Shown here piece after piece: positions 9,446 to 18,725 of a stretch of 64,000 nucleotides of DNA. How positions within the stretch are numbered: position 1 is the first letter of the stretch; every line of letters begins with the position of its first letter. Source of the stretch: Dickeya zeae NCPPB 2538 (GTDB taxonomy: Bacteria > Pseudomonadota > Gammaproteobacteria > Enterobacterales > Enterobacteriaceae); contig NZ_CM001977.1 of assembly GCF_000406165.1 (NCBI RefSeq), positions 2,054,124 to 2,118,123 on the forward strand. The letters are read 5' to 3'. The notes beneath the pieces were generated by a model that did no database searches, had not been told where the DNA came from, and saw only the letters and a list, made by a program, of their open reading frames with translations. Position numbers and translations under genes: made by a program.

Positions 9446-10567
9446 TTGAATTATCAGTTGATTACTACCGATGAAGGATTATCAGCGGTGTGCGCGTTGG
9501 CGTGCGCGGTGTCCGAAGTCGCGCTGGATACCGAGTTTGTCCGTACCCGTACTTACTATCCGCAACTGGGGCTGATCCAGTTGTATGACGGGGAGAACTT
9601 GTCGTTAATAGACCCGCTGGCAATCAGCAACTGGGAGCCGTTCCGTGCACTGTTGCAGAACCCGCAGGTGACTAAATACCTGCATGCCGGTAGTGAAGAT
9701 TTAGAAGTGTTTTTGAATGCGTTCGGTTGCCTGCCGTCGCCCTTTATCGATACCCAGATTCTGGCAGCATTTCTGGGTAAGCCGTTGTCTTATGGCTTTG
9801 CCGCACTGGTGGCGGATTACCGCCAGGTTGTGCTGGATAAAAGCGAGTCCCGCACCGACTGGCTGGCGCGTCCGCTGAGCGAGAGACAGTGCCAGTATGC
9901 GGCCGCCGATGTGTTTTATCTGCTACCGGTAGCCAGAGTGCTGGTGGAAGAGACCCGGTCGGCTGGCTGGATGGAGGCGGCGCTGGATGAGTGCCAGTTG
10001 CTATGCCAGCGTCGTCAGGATGTATTGGCACCGGAGATGGCGTATCGGGAAATCGGTAATGCCTGGCAACTGCGGGGGCGTCATCTGGCTTGTCTGCAAA
10101 AACTGGCAGCGTGGCGTCTGCGTAAAGCACGTGAACGTGATAGCGCGGTAAATTTTGTTGTTCGTGAGGAGAACCTGTGGCAGGTTGCTCGTTGCCTTCC
10201 CGGTTCGCTCGGCGAGCTGGACTCGTTAGGCCTGAGCGGGCCGGAGATTCGCTATCACGGTAAAACGCTGTTGTCGCTGGTGGCGGAAACTGCGTCGCTG
10301 AGTGAGGCGGATTATCCGCCTGCCGTGGTTAACCTGATCGATTACCCCGGCTACAAGAAAGCTTTCCGTGATATCAAGGCGCTGGTGCAACAGTGCGCTG
10401 AACAAAGTGGTTTATCAGCAGAATTGCTGGCATCCCGGCGGCAGATTAACCGTTTGCTGAATTGGCACTGGAAACTGGTATCGCTGGATAATGCGCCGGA
10501 AATGGTCACTGGCTGGCGCGGTCGTCTGTTTGGGGATGGGTTGCAAGCGATTCTGGCGCAGTATTAA
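9446..10567 (+). CDS. rnd: Ribonuclease D
   Basis: A 3'-5' exoribonuclease that trims tRNA precursors. DEDD residues are visible: ALDTEFVRTRTYYPQLGL (motif I), LHAGSEDLEVF (II) and DWLARPLSERQCQYAAADV (III), followed by an HRDC domain around AWRLRKARERDSAVNFVVRE. The TTG at 9446 (LNYQLITTDEG) is the preferred start, because E. coli Rnd also starts at UUG with the same sequence and AAGAGAA precedes it. An in-frame ATG at 9371 would add 25 unconserved residues. It follows fadD as in E. coli and is convergent with minE. Confidence 0.94.
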   Translation: MNYQLITTDEGLSAVCALACAVSEVALDTEFVRTRTYYPQLGLIQLYDGENLSLIDPLAISNWEPFRALLQNPQVTKYLHAGSEDLEVFLNAFGCLPSPFIDTQILAAFLGKPLSYGFAALVADYRQVVLDKSESRTDWLARPLSERQCQYAAADVFYLLPVARVLVEETRSAGWMEAALDECQLLCQRRQDVLAPEMAYREIGNAWQLRGRHLACLQKLAAWRLRKARERDSAVNFVVREENLWQVARCLPGSLGELDSLGLSGPEIRYHGKTLLSLVAETASLSEADYPPAVVNLIDYPGYKKAFRDIKALVQQCAEQSGLSAELLASRRQINRLLNWHWKLVSLDNAPEMVTGWRGRLFGDGLQAILAQY

Positions 10568-10592
10568 GCACGATAAATCATCATCACGAAAG

Positions 10593-10621
10593 CTACCGCC
10601 CCTGATTTGCAGGGGCGGTAG
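10593..10621. terminator. Hairpin between convergent rnd and minE
   Basis: A perfect 12-bp stem, CTACCGCCCCTG (10593-10604) with CAGGGGCGGTAG (10610-10621), with loop ATTTG. There is no strong T run on either side, but the position between two convergent gene ends fits a shared terminator. Confidence 0.65.
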
Positions 10622-10640
10622 TGGAACAGGGAAGCTGTGA

Positions 10641-10931
10641 TTATTTGTCGACGGTCGGCGTAGGTGCTGCGGGCTCGTCGGCTTCCGGCAACGTAACGTT
10701 CAGTTCCAGTACGGAAATATCATCGCCTTTCTGTTCCAACTGTACCGTGACCATTTCCGGGTCTATCTGCACGTATTTGCAGATAACTTCCAAAATGTCT
10801 CGTTTGAGCTGCGGCAGATAATGCGGCTCACTGTCCCCACGGCGTCGCTCCGCGACAATAATCTGTAGCCGTTCCTTGGCGATATTGGCTGTCGTTTTTT
10901 TGCGGGACAAAAAGAAATCGAGTAACGCCAT
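10641..10931 (-). CDS. minE: Cell division topological specificity factor MinE
   Basis: Drives the pole-to-pole oscillation of MinD by stimulating its ATPase. The product has the membrane-targeting, MinD-contacting N-terminus MALLDFFLSRKKTTANIAKE, then RLQIIVAERRRGDSEPHYLP and the dimerising topological domain. It is 96 residues, against 88 in E. coli; the extra residues form an acidic Pro/Ala tail (EADEPAAPTPTVDK). It lies 3 bases after minD in a minCDE operon. Confidence 0.96.
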   Translation of the reverse strand: MALLDFFLSRKKTTANIAKERLQIIVAERRRGDSEPHYLPQLKRDILEVICKYVQIDPEMVTVQLEQKGDDISVLELNVTLPEADEPAAPTPTVDK

Positions 10932-10934
10932 GAT

Positions 10935-11747
10935 TTATCCCCCAAAGAGTCGTTTCAGGAAGCCTTTCTTCTCTTCCTCAATAAACCGATACGGTCTATC
11001 TTCGCCCAACAGGCGATCCACGGTATCCGCATAGGCTTTGCCGGCATCGGCTTCTTTATCCAGAATAACCGGCTCACCCTGGTTGGACGCGCGTAATACG
11101 GACTGGTCTTCCGGGATGACGCCTATCAATGGAATGCGCAGAATTTCCAGCACATCTTCCATGCTCAGCATATCGCCACGGCTGACACGACCTGGGTTGT
11201 AACGGGTGAGCAGCAGATGTTCCTTGATAGGGTCCAGACCTTGTTCCGCACGGCGCGATTTGGACGACAGAATTCCCAGGATACGGTCGGAGTCACGTAC
11301 TGACGACACTTCCGGGTTGGTGGTAATGATAGCTTCGTCTGCGAAATACAGCGCCATCAGGGCACCGGTTTCAATGCCAGCAGGGGAGTCACAGATAATA
11401 AAATCGAACTCCATGTCAGCCAGATCGTTGAGAACCTTATCTACACCTTCGCGGGTCAGGGCATCTTTATCCCGGGTCTGCGAAGCCGGTAATATGTACA
11501 GATTTTCGGTACGCTTATCTTTGATCAACGCCTGATTCAGGGTCGCGTCGTTTTGGATGACGTTCACAAAGTCATACACGACCCGGCGCTCACATCCCAT
11601 GATCAGGTCGAGGTTACGCAGACCGATGTCAAAGTCGATGACAACCGTCTTCTTACCTTTTTGGGCTAAACCGGTAGCAATGGCCGCGCTTGAAGTGGTC
11701 TTGCCAACGCCCCCTTTACCTGAAGTAACAACAATGATGCGTGCCAT
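10935..11747 (-). CDS. minD: Septum-site-determining ATPase MinD
   Basis: A membrane-associated ParA/MinD ATPase that recruits MinC and oscillates with MinE. It has the deviant Walker A in VTSGKGGVGKTTSSAAIATG, the FDIGLRNLDLIMG loop and the C-terminal amphipathic membrane-targeting helix EEEKKGFLKRLFGG. At 270 residues it is the same length as E. coli MinD. It is the middle gene of minC-minD-minE, 20 bases after minC. Confidence 0.97.
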   Translation of the reverse strand: MARIIVVTSGKGGVGKTTSSAAIATGLAQKGKKTVVIDFDIGLRNLDLIMGCERRVVYDFVNVIQNDATLNQALIKDKRTENLYILPASQTRDKDALTREGVDKVLNDLADMEFDFIICDSPAGIETGALMALYFADEAIITTNPEVSSVRDSDRILGILSSKSRRAEQGLDPIKEHLLLTRYNPGRVSRGDMLSMEDVLEILRIPLIGVIPEDQSVLRASNQGEPVILDKEADAGKAYADTVDRLLGEDRPYRFIEEEKKGFLKRLFGG

Positions 11748-11767
11748 AAATAATTCCTTTCAAGGGC

Positions 11768-12466
11768 CTAGTCTAGAGGTTGTATAGTCAAAACATGGTC
11801 AGGCGGATTGAGTTTCAGGCGCGCCGCCTTCCCGAAATAACTTTCCGGTATCTGATCGCTAAGCCAGTAACGCCCGGCGATAGACACCAGTTCAGCGGCC
11901 AACTGGGTACAGAAGATCTGGCTGCTGACATCACCAGAAACACCTGCCAGCGCACGGCCGCGCATCATGCCGTAAATATGGATATTGCCGTCGGCAATGA
12001 CCTCGGCACCGGCACTGACATGGCTGGTGACGATAAGATCACAGTCGCGAGCATAAATTTGCTGTCCGGAACGGACGGGTGTGTTGATCACCCGGGTTTT
12101 AACGGGTGTAGCAACCGGTGCCGGAGGTTGAGTCGTCCGGCGTTCCTTGCCTTCACGTGATTTACCTTCACGTAATAGCGGGAGTCCCGCTCTGGCGATG
12201 ACGTGCCTGAGTTGCTCATCATCGCATCCACTTACCCCTACGACTTTCAAACCGGCGTCAGTAATCGCCTGCTGAAGTTTGCTCCAGTCTGCATCAATGG
12301 GCAGTGTCGATACATTGACAACAACCGGCGCGTTTTTGAGAAACGCCGGTGCCTGTTCAATCTTTTCCTGCAAGGCCTGGTGAATAATGTCGGGCTGTGC
12401 ATCATGCAGATGAACAACAGATAAGGTAAAGTTGCTGCCTTTCAACTCAATTGGCGTTTGTGACAT
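11768..12466 (-). CDS. minC: Septum-site-determining protein MinC
   Basis: Inhibits FtsZ ring formation away from midcell when bound to MinD. The N-terminal domain starts MSQTPIELKGSNFTLSVVHL. A basic Pro/Thr linker (about residues 105-130) follows, then the beta-helical C-terminal domain with TPVRSGQQIYARDCDLIVTS and YGMMRGRALAGVSGD. The frame opens at 12511, but homology places the start at 12466, giving 232 residues with AGGA close upstream. First gene of the operon; divergent from ycgL. Confidence 0.95.
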   Translation of the reverse strand: MSQTPIELKGSNFTLSVVHLHDAQPDIIHQALQEKIEQAPAFLKNAPVVVNVSTLPIDADWSKLQQAITDAGLKVVGVSGCDDEQLRHVIARAGLPLLREGKSREGKERRTTQPPAPVATPVKTRVINTPVRSGQQIYARDCDLIVTSHVSAGAEVIADGNIHIYGMMRGRALAGVSGDVSSQIFCTQLAAELVSIAGRYWLSDQIPESYFGKAARLKLNPPDHVLTIQPLD

Positions 12467-12602
12467 CTGTCCTGACTCAGTTTCAGCATCTTTAAATCCC
12501 CAGAGTAACATTTAAGGCATGATATTCCAGAGCGCTCCAAGCATGTTATAGTCACATGAAAATACAGGCAAGACACCATTTTCCTGGTTCAGAGTAAAAA
12601 AC

Positions 12603-12875
12603 ATGTATTGTGTGATCTATAGAAGTTCTAAACGCGAACAAACATATCTCTACGTCGAAAAAAAAGACGATTTTTCCCGAGTTCCGGCAGAGCTGATGAA
12701 AAGTTTTGGCCTGCCACATCTGGTGATGTTATTACCGCTTGATGGCAGTAAAAAACTGGCCTCAGCAGATATAGAGAAAGTAAAACAGATGCTTAAGGAA
12801 CAGGGCTTTTATCTGCAACTGCCCCCGCCACCAGAAAATCTATTGGATGAGTTGCAGGCAAGCGCGAAAAAATAA
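12603..12875 (+). CDS. ycgL: YcgL-domain protein
   Basis: A small conserved gammaproteobacterial protein of unknown biochemical role, with YCVIYRSSKREQTYLYVEKK and FSRVPAELMKSFG followed by a C-terminal PPPPENLLDEL stretch. At 90 residues it fits the family. It is divergent from minC, a conserved arrangement. Confidence 0.9.
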   Translation: MYCVIYRSSKREQTYLYVEKKDDFSRVPAELMKSFGLPHLVMLLPLDGSKKLASADIEKVKQMLKEQGFYLQLPPPPENLLDELQASAKK

Positions 12876-12906
12876 TGTCCGAATTATTTTCCATATAATG
12901 TTCGGG

Positions 12907-12934
12907 CAGGCGGAGGAATTAGCCGCTGTTTTTT
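12907..12934 (+). terminator. Likely ycgL terminator
   Basis: CAGGCGG (12907-12913, one bulged G) pairs with CCGCTG (12923-12928), followed by T6 at 12929-12934. The stem is short. The remaining bases to the ycgM start (12935-13243) show no further gene and presumably hold the ycgM promoter. Confidence 0.55.
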
Positions 12935-13243
12935 AATACAGGGGTGTCAGAAATAAACCAGGAAATGCTTTAATTTTGCTGATGCTATTTCCCGGATACT
13001 GATTTATATACAGGTGTATTATAAATAACTTTATTTTCTGCCGCCCCTTAGGATTCCTTTCTTTGTCTGTGTATTGGTGGCGTTTGCATAAAGGTAACGC
13101 AAAATTTCTGATACATTTCAGACACTATTGTTCATCAATTGTGCTTACTTTTTGGATGGCGATACCGGTATGATGAGCAGGCTATGTCCCGCTCACTGTG
13201 GTGGGCTGGCGCATCCACTAACAGAATAGTCAGGAGAGGGTTC

Positions 13244-13900
13244 ATGTATCAACACAGAGACTGGCAGGGCGCATTACTGGATTTTCCTGTCAACAAAGTG
13301 GTGTGTGTCGGTAGTAACTATTCCGAACATATCCGTGAAATGGGTAGCGCCAAACCGGCGGAACCGGTTATTTTTATCAAGCCTGAGACCGCGCTGTGCG
13401 ATTTGCGCCAGCCAGTGGCTATTCCGAAGGACCTGGGGTCGGTACATCATGAGGTTGAGCTGGCCGTATTGATCGGCACGCCGCTCAAACAGGCAAACGA
13501 AGAACGTGTCGCCAGAGCTATCGCAGGCTATGGTGTGGCATTAGATCTGACGCTGCGTGATTTACAAGCTGGTTTCAAAAAAGCCGGGCAGCCGTGGGAA
13601 AAAGCCAAGGGATTTGATGGTTCTTGTCCGGTATCCGGTTTCATTCCTGTGGCTGAATTTGGCGATCCGCAGCAGGCGGAACTGGGCATCAACATCAATG
13701 GTGAGGTGCGCCAGCAAGGAAATACCAGCGATATGATTACGCCGATTCTGCCGCTGATAGCCTATATGAGCCGCTTTTTCACCCTGCGCGCAGGCGACAT
13801 TATCCTGACCGGCACCCCTCAGGGTGTGGGGCCGTTACAGGTGGGTGATGCATTGACCATTACGCTTAATGATCGCACGTTGACTACCCACGTCATTTGA
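13244..13900 (+). CDS. ycgM: Fumarylacetoacetate hydrolase-family protein YcgM
   Basis: A FAH-superfamily enzyme. The metal ligands are in GSVHHEVELAVLIG and the D of GYGVALDLTLRDLQ, with GSNYSEHIREMG near the N-terminus and ILTGTPQGVGPL near the end. The 218 residues align with E. coli YcgM (219). The frame opens at 13139, but ATG 13244 has a CAGGAGAGG site at 13231-13239 and matches the homologue. Family members act as acylpyruvases or oxaloacetate decarboxylases; the substrate here is not certain. It is followed by ycgN. Confidence 0.93.
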   Translation: MYQHRDWQGALLDFPVNKVVCVGSNYSEHIREMGSAKPAEPVIFIKPETALCDLRQPVAIPKDLGSVHHEVELAVLIGTPLKQANEERVARAIAGYGVALDLTLRDLQAGFKKAGQPWEKAKGFDGSCPVSGFIPVAEFGDPQQAELGININGEVRQQGNTSDMITPILPLIAYMSRFFTLRAGDIILTGTPQGVGPLQVGDALTITLNDRTLTTHVI

Positions 13901-13996
13901 TTCAACGCCACCCGCGGTGTTGCTGCGGGTGGTATCCCTCATCGTCTGCCTTTACAATACCCAACATACCTCCTGTTTATCATCGGAATTGCAGTT

Positions 13997-14443
13997 ATGA
14001 CTCAACAACCCTTTTGGGAAACCAAAACACTAGAACAAATGTCGAACGACGAGTGGGAGGCACTCTGTGATGGCTGCGGTCGCTGTTGCCTGCATAAGCT
14101 GATCGATGAAGATACGGAAGAGCTCTATTTCACCAATGTCGCGTGTAACCAGCTGAATATTAAAAGTTGTCAGTGCCGTAATTACGCACGTCGATTTGAA
14201 TATGAGCCGGATTGTATCAAGCTGACGCGAGAGAATTTATTGTCATTTGACTGGTTACCGGAAACCTGTGCCTACCGTTTGATCCATGAAGGCAAAGGGC
14301 TACAACCCTGGCATCCGCTGCTGGCGGGTTCCAAATCGGCGATGCACCAGCAGCGAATCTCGGTGCGCTACATTGCGGTGCGTGAAAGTGATGTAGTGGA
14401 CTGGCAGGACCATATCTTAAACAAGCCGGAGTGGGCGAGATAA
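13997..14443 (+). CDS. ycgN: UPF0260 cysteine-cluster protein YcgN
   Basis: A conserved protein of unknown function in the YkgJ-type Cys-cluster family. It contains CDGCGRCCLHK (about residues 30-40), then CNQLNIKSCQCRNYARRFEY and PDC. This Cys spacing probably binds a metal or zinc/iron cluster. At 148 residues it fits the family. It follows ycgM on the same strand, the E. coli order. Confidence 0.92.
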   Translation: MTQQPFWETKTLEQMSNDEWEALCDGCGRCCLHKLIDEDTEELYFTNVACNQLNIKSCQCRNYARRFEYEPDCIKLTRENLLSFDWLPETCAYRLIHEGKGLQPWHPLLAGSKSAMHQQRISVRYIAVRESDVVDWQDHILNKPEWAR

Positions 14444-14522
14444 AGGTGGGTAGCCTGACGGCGATATCGGCATGATGCAGTCAACAGTATTAGTCAGGAA
14501 TGCAGTTAACGTATCGTCTAAA

Positions 14523-14557
14523 ACACGCCGGGCCAGAGTTTATCTGGCCCGGCGTGT
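14523..14557. terminator. Strong hairpin between ycgN and dsbB
   Basis: A perfect 15-bp stem, ACACGCCGGGCCAGA (14523-14537) with its complement at 14543-14557, loop GTTTA. It lies between the convergent ends of ycgN and dsbB and probably serves both; T runs are weak. Confidence 0.7.
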
Positions 14558-14588
14558 GAGTGGTTCACGGGTTTATTTACCGAAATGC

Positions 14589-15119
14589 TTAACGGCCGAA
14601 CAGGTCACGGCGTTTGGGGCGAAATGGCTGGGCAATCAGTACCAGCACTGCCACCAACAGGTAGGCACCGAAAATCACGATCATCCACTGTGGCATTTCC
14701 AGATTCATGAAGTTCCACTGACGTTCGGCACAATCACCTGTTGCGGTGAAGATAGCCGGCAGCCATTTGTCCAGTGGTAACCAGGATGGGAAGCTGACAA
14801 AAAAGTCACAGGTAACAAACGGCGAGGGATGTAACTGAATATTGGTGTGTTTGATGGCCAATGCCAGACCTTCCCAGGCACTGTAAATCCATAACCCGAG
14901 AGCTGGGTAACGCAGCACTGTACCCGGAGCGATGGCACCCACCAGTCCGGCGGCCATGACACCATAGAGTGCTGTTCGCTGATAAATGCACAGTACGCAA
15001 GGTTTTAGCATTAGTACGTACTGGAAATAAAGAGCGACCAGTTCAAAAGCCAGTGCCGTAAACGCCATCAGAAGCCAGGCGCCCCGGCCGCGGGAGCAAC
15101 GGTTTAAAAATCGCAACAT
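14589..15119 (-). CDS. dsbB: Disulfide bond formation protein DsbB
   Basis: An inner-membrane quinone reductase that reoxidises DsbA. Four membrane segments are visible. The first periplasmic pair is Cys41-Cys44 in LKPCVLCIYQR, and the second pair lies in the second periplasmic loop (FVTCDFF and TGDCAERQW). The C-terminus is basic. The 176 residues equal E. coli. In E. coli dsbB sits next to nhaB, but no nhaB lies upstream here. Confidence 0.95.
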   Translation of the reverse strand: MLRFLNRCSRGRGAWLLMAFTALAFELVALYFQYVLMLKPCVLCIYQRTALYGVMAAGLVGAIAPGTVLRYPALGLWIYSAWEGLALAIKHTNIQLHPSPFVTCDFFVSFPSWLPLDKWLPAIFTATGDCAERQWNFMNLEMPQWMIVIFGAYLLVAVLVLIAQPFRPKRRDLFGR

Positions 15120-16059
15120 AAAAAATATTCCATGCTAAAAACGATAATATGAGCAGTGATAACCGTGCTCACCGCCCTCATTGAATCTTTGGTTCGGGTG
15201 AGCTGACGTTTCTCGCGGTGGTAGGGTTGCCCTGTACCGCATGGAATGTGCGTCAGCGCCTGAGCGAAGATTCTGCTGTGCCAACAAATACCCTGCTGTT
15301 TTTAACGCTTTCTGTGAGGGATCGCCAGTTTCATGACAAAATCCGCCCCTTACTATACACGATTTATTCCAGAGCATGACGGTATTGATCAATCATCACC
15401 GTATTGAATAATGGTGCCGCGGCCGGGTGCGTACGTGCCGTGTCATTGATGGTGTTTCACGGATACCGTCATCTCAGGATGAGTGTGGCGATAATAACCG
15501 TTTGTGGGAATAGGTTGTCGTTATCATGAAAATCCGTAATAACAAAACTTCAATATTACCGAGGATGGCATGCCATACTTGATTTAGACTGGTCATGCCA
15601 GTGAAAATAGTCTGCCGGCGCGGATAAGCCATCGGACCGCTGCAGGTAGCATTCAGGGCTTATGCCCAGGGAAAATAACCACCGTGCACAAAGCCACTGC
15701 GAGAAATGGGCATCTGGCGGAAACGGCAAGGTGGGCAAAATGAGAATAATGGCATCACGGCACGTCGTTATCTGGCGTGGTGTCAGGAATTTGTGCAGAG
15801 GAAATACGGTGGTAGATTGCGTTTTTCGTATCGATTTTCCTCTTTTAACGTTAATTAAATTTAACTATTTGATAGGTGTTTAGAGAAATTTATCGTAAAG
15901 CGTGGGGGATATTCGCGTTTGTTTACGGGTAATTGTCTTTAGTCACAGTTTTTATGTCGAATTGAGATTTTCAGGTCCTGCTATGCTATGTGATGTAGGG
16001 TTCGTTTGGTATGATGATGTTGACTTTCACTGGTAAACATCGCTACGGAATATAAACTT
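15120..16059. other. 940-base gap without a supportable gene; nhaB expected here
   Basis: Enterobacteria such as E. coli carry nhaB (Na+/H+ antiporter, about 1.5 kb) between dsbB and fadR. Only short frames without family resemblance, codon pattern or ribosome sites are open here on either strand, and no NhaB-like membrane sequence could be read. The fadR-proximal part, 15830-15960, is AT-rich and likely holds the fadR promoter. Confidence 0.7.
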
Positions 16060-16779
16060 ATGGTTATAAAGGCGCAAAGTCCGGCGGGATTCGCGGAAGA
16101 ATATATTATTGAAAGTATATGGAATAATCGTTTCCCTCCTGGGTCTATTCTGCCCGCTGAGCGGGAGTTGTCCGAGTTGATCGGGGTGACGCGTACGACG
16201 TTACGCGAGGTGCTACAGCGCCTGTCCCGTGATGGATGGCTCACAATCCAGCACGGCAAACCGACCAAAATCAATAATTTTTGGGAAACATCCGGATTAA
16301 ATATTCTGGAAACGCTGGCTCGACTCGATCATGACAGCGTTCCCCAGTTGATCGATAACTTGCTGGCGGTGCGTACTAATATCGCCGGGATTTTCATCCG
16401 CACTGCAATCCGTTTGCATCCGGCAAAATCGGTCGAGATCCTTAAGCTGGCTGAGTCTGTTCAGGACACCGCAGATGCGTATTCCGAACTGGATTACAAC
16501 GTGTTCCGTGGGCTGGCTTTTGCCTCCGGCAACCCGATTTATGGTCTGATCATTAACGGGTTGAAAGGGCTGTACATTCGGGTCGGGCGTTATTACTTCT
16601 CTAATCCTGAAGCTCGCAAAACAGCACTGGCGTTTTATCGCCGTCTGGAGTCGCTGGGTCGTGATGGGTTATATGAGCAGGTGCCTGATGCGATTCGTCA
16701 GTACGGTAAAGAGAGCGGTGCGTTGTGGCATAGCATGCAAAATGCCATCCCGCGTGATTTGGCGGAAGGTCGCCGATAG
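16060..16779 (+). CDS. fadR: Fatty acid metabolism regulator FadR
   Basis: A GntR-family regulator that represses fad genes and activates fabA/fabB; long-chain acyl-CoA releases it from DNA. The winged helix is in SILPAERELSELIGVTRTTL and QRLSRDGWLTIQHGKPTKIN, and the acyl-CoA-binding all-helical domain follows. The 239 residues equal E. coli FadR. It is convergent with ycgB as in E. coli; the window also carries its target fadD. Confidence 0.96.
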   Translation: MVIKAQSPAGFAEEYIIESIWNNRFPPGSILPAERELSELIGVTRTTLREVLQRLSRDGWLTIQHGKPTKINNFWETSGLNILETLARLDHDSVPQLIDNLLAVRTNIAGIFIRTAIRLHPAKSVEILKLAESVQDTADAYSELDYNVFRGLAFASGNPIYGLIINGLKGLYIRVGRYYFSNPEARKTALAFYRRLESLGRDGLYEQVPDAIRQYGKESGALWHSMQNAIPRDLAEGRR

Positions 16780-16810
16780 TCGCTTCTGTGACTAGATTGT
16801 CAGACAATAA

Positions 16811-16841
16811 AAATGGGTAGCTTCAAAGCTACCCATTTTTT
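16811..16841. terminator. Bidirectional terminator between fadR and ycgB
   Basis: AAATGGGTAGCT (16811-16822) pairs with AGCTACCCATTT (about 16827-16838), with T runs on one side and A runs on the other. It sits between convergent genes, so it works in both directions. Confidence 0.85.
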
Positions 16842-16857
16842 ATGGGAGCACGATGGG

Positions 16858-18393
16858 TCATAAGGCCGGGTTGCGCGGTGGGCAACGGTCGATCAGTTCA
16901 ATGCTGCCATCCTCGTTCATCTGCTCCAGTGTGACGTCAAATCCCCATAGACGATGAACATGTTTCATCACTTCATGGCTGCTTTTATCCAGCGGTGCGC
17001 GGTTTTGTGGCACATAGCGCAGAGTCAGTGAACGATTGCCGCGTAAATCTACGTTCCAGACCTGAATATTGGGCTCGATATTGCTCAGGTTGTACTGGGA
17101 AGACAGCTCCTGGCGGATTTTTCGATAGCCTTTTTCATCATGGATCGCGGCAATCTCCAGATAATTGTTGTGATCGTCATCCAGTACGGTAAACAGCCGG
17201 AAATCCCGCATCACTTTCGGTGAGAGGAACTGGCTGATAAAGCTCTCGTCTTTAAAGTTTTGCATCGCGAAATGCAGTGTCGTTAGCCAGTCTTTACCCG
17301 CGATATCCGGGAACCAATAATGGTCTTCTTCCGTCGGGCTCTGGCAAATTCGCTTGATGTCCTGGAACATCGCAAAACCAAGTGCATATGGATTGATGCC
17401 GCTGTAATACGGGCTGTTGTACGGCGGTTGATAGACCACATTGGTATGACTGTGTAGAAATTCCAACATAAAACGGTCGGACAGTTTACCCTCGTCATAA
17501 AGATGATTGAGGATGCTGTAATGCCAGAAGGTCGCCCAGCCTTCATTCATCACCTGAGTTTGTTTTTGCGGATAAAAATACTGGCTTATCTTGCGCACGA
17601 TACGCAAAATTTCACGCTGCCACGGCTCCAGCAATGGGGCATTTTTCTCCATGAAGTAGAGCAAGTTCTCTTGCGGCTCATGGGGGAAACGACGGGCTTT
17701 CTCGGGGGAGGTTTCCTGTTCACGACGCGGCAGTGTGCGCCACAGTTCGTTAACCTGACTTTGCAGGTAGGCTTCACGGCTTTTCTGGCGCAGCTTTTCC
17801 TCTTCCAGCGAGATTTTCTGCGGCCGTTTATAGCGGTCCACCCCGTAATTCATCAGTGCGTGGCAGGAATCGAGCAGTTTCTCCACTTCATCGACACCGT
17901 GGCGCTCTTCACATTGGGCAATGTATTGGCGGGCGAACAGCAGGTAATCGATGATCGAACTGGCGTCGGTCCAGCTACGAAACAGGTAGTTACCTTTGAA
18001 GAAGGAGTTATGGCCGTAGCACGCATGCGCCATCACCAATGCCTGCATCGGCATGGTATTTTCTTCCATCAGATACGCGATGCACGGATTGGAGTTGATG
18101 ACGATTTCGTAGGCCAACCCTTGCTGGCCGTGCTTATAGCGCTGCTCGGTTTCGATAAATTTTTTGCCGAACGACCAGTGGGCATAGTTGATGGGCATCC
18201 CGATACTGGAATAGGCGTCCATCATTTGCTCAGACGTGATCACCTCGATTTGGTGGGGATAGGTATCCAGACGATACAGTTTGGCTACCCGGTCAATTTC
18301 ATCCAGATAGACCTGCAGCAAATCGAATGTCCAGTCAGGTCCGTCATTCAGACGTTGTGGGCTTGTTACCCGCTCATCAGTCGATATAGCCAT
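16858..18393 (-). CDS. ycgB: SpoVR-family protein YcgB
   Basis: A conserved SpoVR-family protein of unknown biochemical role; Bacillus SpoVR acts in spore cortex formation. Markers are GPDWTFDLLQVYLDEIDRVA, the repeated HACYGHNSFFK and NEGWATFWHYSILNHLYDEG segments (His/Glu-rich, metalloprotein-like) and PYYSGINPYALGFAMF. Homology and the GAGGGG site about 6 bases upstream place the start at 18393 (511 residues, E. coli 510), not at 18423. It lies between fadR and dadA as in E. coli. Confidence 0.93.
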   Translation of the reverse strand: MAISTDERVTSPQRLNDGPDWTFDLLQVYLDEIDRVAKLYRLDTYPHQIEVITSEQMMDAYSSIGMPINYAHWSFGKKFIETEQRYKHGQQGLAYEIVINSNPCIAYLMEENTMPMQALVMAHACYGHNSFFKGNYLFRSWTDASSIIDYLLFARQYIAQCEERHGVDEVEKLLDSCHALMNYGVDRYKRPQKISLEEEKLRQKSREAYLQSQVNELWRTLPRREQETSPEKARRFPHEPQENLLYFMEKNAPLLEPWQREILRIVRKISQYFYPQKQTQVMNEGWATFWHYSILNHLYDEGKLSDRFMLEFLHSHTNVVYQPPYNSPYYSGINPYALGFAMFQDIKRICQSPTEEDHYWFPDIAGKDWLTTLHFAMQNFKDESFISQFLSPKVMRDFRLFTVLDDDHNNYLEIAAIHDEKGYRKIRQELSSQYNLSNIEPNIQVWNVDLRGNRSLTLRYVPQNRAPLDKSSHEVMKHVHRLWGFDVTLEQMNEDGSIELIDRCPPRNPAL

Positions 18394-18725
18394 CAGCGCA
18401 CCCCTCACTATAACTGCCGCCACTTCATTGCGTCGGCATACTTAATCGTAGCTTATTCTGAGAAAAGTGATGTGAAATCGGTAGCTTGGATGAAATCTTT
18501 AGATAGAAAGCCGGATGACGCGCCGTCAGCGCTACGTCTGATAGCGACACACCGCTGTGGGTTATCCTACGTTGTTGTGTTCACTCTCTCATAATAAATA
18601 AAAGCTATATCTGCAACAGATGACAATTAATACCCGCATGTTAAAGTAGGTTTTTATTTTGGTGTTTAAACTGTTACGCAGCATATTTCGCCGGATTGGC
18701 GGAGGAAGCAGGGAGAATAGCAATA
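18394..18725. promoter_or_regulatory. Divergent promoter region between ycgB and dadA
   Basis: A 332-base non-coding stretch. The part at 18590-18680 is strongly AT-rich (AATAAATAAAAGC, GTTTTTATTTTGG) and likely contains the dadA promoter. I could not identify Lrp or CRP sites with confidence. Confidence 0.5.

Noticed and set aside
15135..15738. Short minus-strand frames between dsbB and fadR as nhaB remains
   Set aside because: No stretch reads like NhaB membrane segments in any frame.
17503..18594. 363-codon plus-strand open frame
   Set aside because: It lies antisense to ycgB, whose protein is strongly conserved; no ribosome site or family likeness.
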